The notes beneath the pieces were generated by a model. That model had not been told where the DNA came from and made no database searches. It saw only the letters and a program-made list of their open reading frames with translations. 10,151 nt of DNA from NCBI GenBank assembly GCA_024276335.1, contig JAJRXL010000010.1:1-10151 (forward strand), written 5' to 3'. Numbering within the stretch: the stretch's first letter is position 1; each line of letters opens with the position of its first letter. Below, piece by piece: positions 7,101-10,151 of the stretch. The DNA comes from Bacteroidota bacterium (GTDB lineage: Bacteria; Bacteroidota; Ignavibacteria; SZUA-365; JAADGX01). The translations under genes and the position numbers were made by a program.

Positions 7101-8904
7101 GGTGCTCGATGACATGTCCATGGGGTTTGGCTCGGGTATTGGCGTCACACTCGAGCTCGCAAAGGGTTCCTTCATCGATATCGGCGATCCGTTGTTCCTG
7201 GTAGGCACAGGCCGTTTATACGGAGGTGTTGTTTTCGGGGTGAAATTGGGCGTCATCACCACGCCGGAAATTTCCGTCATGATTAACGTCGCGCGATTGA
7301 CCGTCAACTCGACCCTGAGCTCGTCCGGGTTCACGTGCTACCCAACAGGGATCATTGGTATCGGCGACCATTTCCAGTTAGCGGGAGCGAGCGGTGTTCT
7401 CGAAGTGGATTTCAAAACCGGTCGCATGCGCGTGGAGGGAACTCTTATCTCCGGCGATTCCAGGCTCTTTTCTTCCTCGCTGGAAGGCGAGCTTATTACG
7501 GACTTCCAGAACAATTTCGTCAAGTTCCGTTCGCGCGAGGCAAATGTTTCCCTGTTCGGCTTTAAGACCAACACCTCCCGCGAATTTTTCATGACGAAAG
7601 ATGGCCTGGTGCTCGATTTTTCCACGAAAGTCACCCTGGTCGAAAACACGCTCTCCACCACGATAAAAGCGAGAGGACTGGTTTCGTTATCTCCTCCGCC
7701 CACGGTATCCGGCGTTATGACCAGCACGATTACGGTCGGGCAATTCGTCTTCGAAAGCGGTGGGACGGTTTTCATAACGCCGAACAAGCTCGTAATAAGC
7801 GCGCAGCTCTTTGGCGTGCCGTGCGAGCTGACGTTTGCCCCGGGCGGTTCCGGGTTCGCGCCGGAATTGGCCGACGGAGCACACCTGAGTGGAATTGCCG
7901 TTCCCGGGAGATTCTACCTATCGATGGAAAGCGAGGGAAGCATAGGTCTGGAAAAACGCATCACTATCAGCGACCAGCTTATCATCTATCATGGAACGGA
8001 GGGCACGGAGCAAAATGGCTGGATCATACCGCGGGGTGAAGGCGGAACACGTGACAAGATCCTCGTAGTGAACCAGGGTATTCCCGACACCGTCGCAATC
8101 GATGCCCTGTCAACAACGCTCAGTTTCATGATGTTCGTCCCGGATCAGGACAGCCTTCTGGCGGTGTACAGTTTCCAGGGCGACGTTCGGTATGGTGAGA
8201 AGTTCTACCTCTTCCTTTCGGGAAGACCCGTCCTCGAGTCCCGCCTGACGGGGAAACGCTGGGAGCTTGCTCCTGTTGCATACTTCCGGGTTGTTTCCCC
8301 GGGAAAACGGACCGTGCTCGTTTCTCCTCCCGTCATCACACGGAGCAACGATTCTACTGCCATTGAATGGGCTACGAACCGGAAGGCAAGCGCAAGAATC
8401 CTCGGCGGTGCCAGTCCGGATTCAACACCGGTGTGCGTGTGGTTCTCAAGAAAAGCGGCGAAGACGCACCGTGTCAAGATCAAGTCGGAATCCAAGTACA
8501 TCTGCCTCCTTATTCAGGACGAAGACGGGGGCTACATCATTCTGGGCCCATACGATATCACTAACATCAGGAAGGTTCCATTGTCCGTCACCGATTCTCA
8601 CGCGAGCCTGCCGTCCGGATTCCTACTGGAGAACACTTATCCAAACCCGTTCTCTCGATCCACAACGGTCTCCTTCAAACTTCCCGAGGCAGCGGTGGTC
8701 ACCATCAAGGTCGTTGATGTGCTGGGGAGGGACGTCGCCGTCTTAATAGATGACAAGCTTCAGCCAGGTCGTCACACAACGACGTGGAACGGGCGAACAA
8801 GAGAAAATAAAAGCGCGCCAGCGGGAGCGTATTTCCTGGTCATGGAAGTGCGCCTCAATGATACCCGTTATCGAACAATTCGTAGAATGGCGCTCATGCA
8901 TTGA
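4123..8904 (+). CDS. Giant multidomain T9SS-secreted protein
   Basis: A 1593-residue secreted protein; GTG at 4126 may be the real start. Residues 1-31 are a signal peptide (cleavage near VSVA). Residues ~45-165 are a Cys-containing N-terminal domain I do not recognise. Residues ~170-480 carry five Asp-box motifs, as in BNR/sialidase-type beta-propellers: SEDGGKIW 193, SSDRGRSW 234, TTNGGASW 332, TLDRGQTW 378, TTDRGKTW 426. Residues ~484-569 form an Ig-like domain (GSTIPITWS, SSNNGKDW, RIRLRD). Two InlB-B/Flg_new-type repeats follow at ~575-655 and ~658-742 (YVFSHWLVNG, YYFKHWLLNG). Residues ~745-1390 are beta-rich and unassigned. An Fn3-like stretch (~1402-1485) precedes the T9SS type-A sorting domain (~1500-1593; LLENTYPNPF, VVDVLGRDVAVL, GAYFLVMEV). 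The family implies export across the outer membrane by PorU-linked T9SS and surface attachment or release. Asp-boxes alone do not show sialidase activity, and no catalytic Arg triad was identified. Confidence 0.93.
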   Translation: MVRISIKYLFASAATICLAAWLLLLPGVSVASEKISRGVPRSSSLDISIWFNKPALGDTLCPGAEYSFQYCMISNISSSSRKYYVRYDGGVWKFVSYVTIFDTQQRTRCDLTPMDPVFIEPGHSTIQFGIKDYSDQNFIALSVVAPIRASCTTCNFQGPVKLQNCGQPDYGNKILALGPSEALLLGATCIRRSEDGGKIWDITAQLPFLHPRSLGMDEATSRIYAIRARSIHVSSDRGRSWTKQGGMKSSSGEIFLGAVGSNGHIVLITDVMSETYSSVLYSSNGFATAGTSSSIPGKVLSIAYVPGTQQTFIACGLYLDPSQKYLARIWKTTNGGASWFEVYSRTGTGHFGALAFSPSGNTGVAFAADGAEIYGVFTLDRGQTWTPIQSVPVYGSFGDRIRNGGIAFINDRVGYTININRTVFVTTDRGKTWNTCTRFNELIDWSYPSITGAASSTGQGVYIITSDWNLYADYLPISGQKFLKISSPKIGDHYNPGSTIPITWSTDVDSVEIHFSSNNGKDWTFVAKVPGNPGSYSWKAPTLKSDVCRIRLRDARDHSLFSLSDLFSIGTTTHILSIRSSVNGVSVKVTRGQETRTYSLPADITVDHGAAVTVEIDQAPPGYVFSHWLVNGTTTQKIEDLSVLADTRIDAVFQESDHYSVQVESTPSGFPCKASPPDDNNVTNFVTPTTLSYQSNTRISITAGVKDGYYFKHWLLNGVPVSDQTVSLTVTGDVQLQAIFARNSVRIGMLVVEADDMQTDTRGDIITARGNLKIGIADQNTTRWILKFTGNTEAILNKTASSIQLVSWSTARFLPDSPIGSTLASGKSSIAFNPSKGSMYLSGEMGIGSAQNSALNDKVWFDGTIDLVDLSAAGQLNLHNSLFQDIPIVQARVDFSRYLFEFQIGLPEGVGIDIGGFNLGTGAAGLKISLQYKESGKQAVMEIRGGFDASASLAFPDHIGGISMSPLPSASIPTLALRLLMRLGAENRLGRIEVLDDMSMGFGSGIGVTLELAKGSFIDIGDPLFLVGTGRLYGGVVFGVKLGVITTPEISVMINVARLTVNSTLSSSGFTCYPTGIIGIGDHFQLAGASGVLEVDFKTGRMRVEGTLISGDSRLFSSSLEGELITDFQNNFVKFRSREANVSLFGFKTNTSREFFMTKDGLVLDFSTKVTLVENTLSTTIKARGLVSLSPPPTVSGVMTSTITVGQFVFESGGTVFITPNKLVISAQLFGVPCELTFAPGGSGFAPELADGAHLSGIAVPGRFYLSMESEGSIGLEKRITISDQLIIYHGTEGTEQNGWIIPRGEGGTRDKILVVNQGIPDTVAIDALSTTLSFMMFVPDQDSLLAVYSFQGDVRYGEKFYLFLSGRPVLESRLTGKRWELAPVAYFRVVSPGKRTVLVSPPVITRSNDSTAIEWATNRKASARILGGASPDSTPVCVWFSRKAAKTHRVKIKSESKYICLLIQDEDGGYIILGPYDITNIRKVPLSVTDSHASLPSGFLLENTYPNPFSRSTTVSFKLPEAAVVTIKVVDVLGRDVAVLIDDKLQPGRHTTTWNGRTRENKSAPAGAYFLVMEVRLNDTRYRTIRRMALMH

Positions 8905-8928
8905 ACCTTGTCTGGATTGAAGCAGGGG

Positions 8929-8980
8929 AAGCATGATGGTTGGATGGTTTCTATCCGACCATCATGCTTTATGTGTTTTT
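8929..8980 (+). terminator. Strong intrinsic terminator after the T9SS gene
   Basis: Arms 8929-8947 (AAGCATGATGGTTGGATGG) and 8951-8969 (CTATCCGACCATCATGCTT) pair over 19 bp with a TTT loop. All positions pair in RNA, two of them as G-U wobbles, which is what an RNA hairpin tolerates. A T-rich tail (TATGTGTTTTT) follows. It starts 24 bases after the TGA of the T9SS gene. The T tract is interrupted by A and G, so some read-through is possible. The first candidate start codon of the next gene (8933) lies inside the left arm. Confidence 0.85.
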
Positions 8981-9001
8981 CCAACAATTACATTTGTTGC
9001 A

Positions 9002-9820
9002 ATGTTAAACAAACCGATCATCTCGATAATTGTCAGTGTGCCAATTGTGGTCTTTGCGGCCTCGCGATTCGGAGCGTATCGACCTATCGCGTTTCATAAG
9101 GCAATTGACGCCCCGGCCACGTTGGAAATAACGGAAAGCGATACGCTTCTACCCGCAAGGTTCCAGGAATTGCAAGGCATGGACTACATCATCTTCCGGG
9201 AAGTGCACGATTTTCGAGAATACCGGGACGGCGTACGCAAAATCCTCCCCGAACTCGACGCGCTGGGATTCAAGCGATTTTGCTTCGAGCTCATTCCCAC
9301 GCGCTATGAATCCGACATCAATGAGTTTCTGAAAACCGGAAAAATGACCGCCGGATTACAAAAACTCCTCTTCATGCTCGTCACTCAGTATGGGATAAAG
9401 AAGGAGGCCGGCGCCACACTTGACGACAACAGTTATGTTCGGCTATTCAAGGAGTTACGCAAGCTTGGCTGGACGATACATGGTATCTACTATAGCGGAA
9501 ACAACGAAATGAGTATGGAAGAACACGTCACGGTAAGTGACAGGATCTATACGCTGCGATTGGAGGACAATGGCGGGGTAAAATCCGTCCTACTGATCGG
9601 ACGGAGCCACAACGTGAAGGAGCTCGTCAATAATTCGACGGATGTGCTTTTGTGGAATAATAACTGCGAAGAAAATCTAACGCCCTCGGACGAGCATTCC
9701 CTCTCCGTCTGGGAATACGAAGCAACGTATCAGCTCTTCGGCAAAAACCCAGGACCGGGTCTATACAAACTTACCCCGATTGGCACGCACTCCGCGGACT
9801 ATGTGCTGATTGTATCCTGA
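9002..9820 (+). CDS. Membrane-anchored TraB/Tiki/ChaN-like protein
   Basis: 272 residues from ATG 9002. Residues 1-20 (MLNKP, then IISIIVSVPIVVFAA) are a signal peptide or N-terminal anchor. The rest resembles the EreA/ChaN/TraB/Tiki superfamily. DYIIFREVHDFREY (61-74) sits where the family has a strand ending in GExH. It is followed by a helix and FELIP (95-99), where the family has a conserved Glu. SDRIYTLRLED (179-189) precedes VLLIGRSHN (196-204), matching the second GxxH motif. Members include metal-dependent proteases (Tiki), haem-binding ChaN and erythromycin esterases; which activity applies is unknown. The usual Gly of GExH is Arg66 here, so catalysis is uncertain. An in-frame ATG at 8933 has a better Shine-Dalgarno (AGGGGAA) but lies within the preceding terminator stem, and its extra 23 residues would bury the signal sequence, so 9002 is preferred. 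The 9002 start has no Shine-Dalgarno and follows a small CAACAA/TTGTTG inverted repeat (8982-8999). Confidence 0.7.
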   Translation: MLNKPIISIIVSVPIVVFAASRFGAYRPIAFHKAIDAPATLEITESDTLLPARFQELQGMDYIIFREVHDFREYRDGVRKILPELDALGFKRFCFELIPTRYESDINEFLKTGKMTAGLQKLLFMLVTQYGIKKEAGATLDDNSYVRLFKELRKLGWTIHGIYYSGNNEMSMEEHVTVSDRIYTLRLEDNGGVKSVLLIGRSHNVKELVNNSTDVLLWNNNCEENLTPSDEHSLSVWEYEATYQLFGKNPGPGLYKLTPIGTHSADYVLIVS

Positions 9821-9831
9821 GGATATTTTTT
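9813..9831 (+). terminator. Possible weak terminator overlapping the stop codon
   Basis: TATCC (9813-9817) and GGATA (9821-9825) flank the TGA stop as the loop, and a TTTTTT run (9826-9831) follows directly. The arrangement is terminator-like, but a 5-bp stem with two G-C pairs is weak. An alternative GAGGA/TCCTC pairing (9819-9823 with 9831-9835) competes with it. Confidence 0.3.
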
Positions 9832-9911
9832 CCTCCTTTTCCGCGGGGCGCTTTCAACGCATGTATATACCTGTATGAATTTTGACAGCGTACACGATTC
9901 ACAAACAAGGA

Positions 9912-10151
9912 ATGGAAACAGTGAACGTTAAATACCCGCGAACACCCCATCTTCCCTGGTCGCCGGGCAGAACCGCGAACGATATAGCTCTCGACACGAT
10001 CGGGCATCTCGAACGGCTCTCGGACGTCGTAGTCACGGAAAAACTCGACGGGGAAAACACGACACTGTATCGAGATCGCATTCATGCCCGAAGCGTGGAT
10101 TCACGTTCCCACCCTTCACGCGACTGGGTTCGAGCCCTTCACGCAAGAATA
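9912..10151 (+). CDS. RNA ligase family protein, N-terminal fragment
   Basis: Eighty codons from ATG 9912 are open to the right edge, so the C-terminus is missing. KYPRTPHLPWSPG (7-19) and VVVTEKLDGENTTLYRD (39-55) followed by HARSVDSRSHPSRDW (58-72) match the conserved start of bacterial RNA ligases of the Pfam RNA_ligase type. Lys44 in KLDGEN is nucleotidyltransferase motif I (KxDG), the residue that becomes adenylated by ATP during strand joining. Downstream motifs III-V lie beyond the window. The start is uncertain: ATG 9912 has AAGG only 1 nt away, while in-frame GTG 9921 has a GGA 6 nt upstream; both keep the conserved KYPRTPHLP. The preceding gene on the same strand ends 91 bp upstream. 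RNA repair or tailoring is the expected role; the substrate is unknown. Confidence 0.9.
   Translation, partial: METVNVKYPRTPHLPWSPGRTANDIALDTIGHLERLSDVVVTEKLDGENTTLYRDRIHARSVDSRSHPSRDWVRALHARI

Noticed and set aside
9882..9887. TTGACA as a -35 element for the RNA ligase gene
   Set aside because: No -10-like hexamer lies 16-18 bp downstream (the region reads AACAAGGA), so a promoter cannot be supported.

Overview
The window looks like a chromosomal segment from a bacterium of the Bacteroidota/Chlorobi/FCB assemblage. The best evidence is a 1593-residue secreted protein that ends in a typical type IX secretion (T9SS) sorting domain (YPNPF motif, residues ~1500-1593). Several genes have clear Shine-Dalgarno sequences and base composition looks mixed, near 50% GC by eye. 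That fits Ignavibacteria, Kapabacteria or a related candidate lineage better than classical Bacteroidia. The lineage is an inference.

The layout is divergent. Everything from 1 to 3654 is on the minus strand and everything from 4123 to the end is on the plus strand, with a 468-bp intergenic region between. Reading leftward from that region, the minus block holds an ECF sigma factor, an overlapping single-pass membrane protein that is probably its anti-sigma factor, and a cytoplasmic protein with the H-Y-E signature of PARP-like ADP-ribosyltransferases. Then come an exported YbjN-like protein and the N-terminus of an exported TPR-like protein cut by the window edge.

The plus block starts with the T9SS cargo protein. 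Its order is: signal peptide, Asp-box (BNR/sialidase-type) repeats, an Ig-like domain, two InlB-B/Flg_new-type repeats, about 600 unassigned beta-rich residues, an Fn3-like stretch and the T9SS C-terminal domain. A strong 19-bp hairpin terminator follows it. Next is a membrane-anchored TraB/Tiki/ChaN-like protein, and last the N-terminus of an RNA ligase (nucleotidyltransferase motif KLDGEN), truncated by the window end.

No CRISPR array, tRNA, rRNA or insertion sequence was seen. The least ordinary elements are the PARP-like ADP-ribosyltransferase downstream of the sigma/anti-sigma pair, the unassigned centre of the T9SS protein, the terminator hairpin that contains the upstream start codon of the TraB-like gene, and an RNA ligase in the same neighbourhood. 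Any functional link among them is inference.
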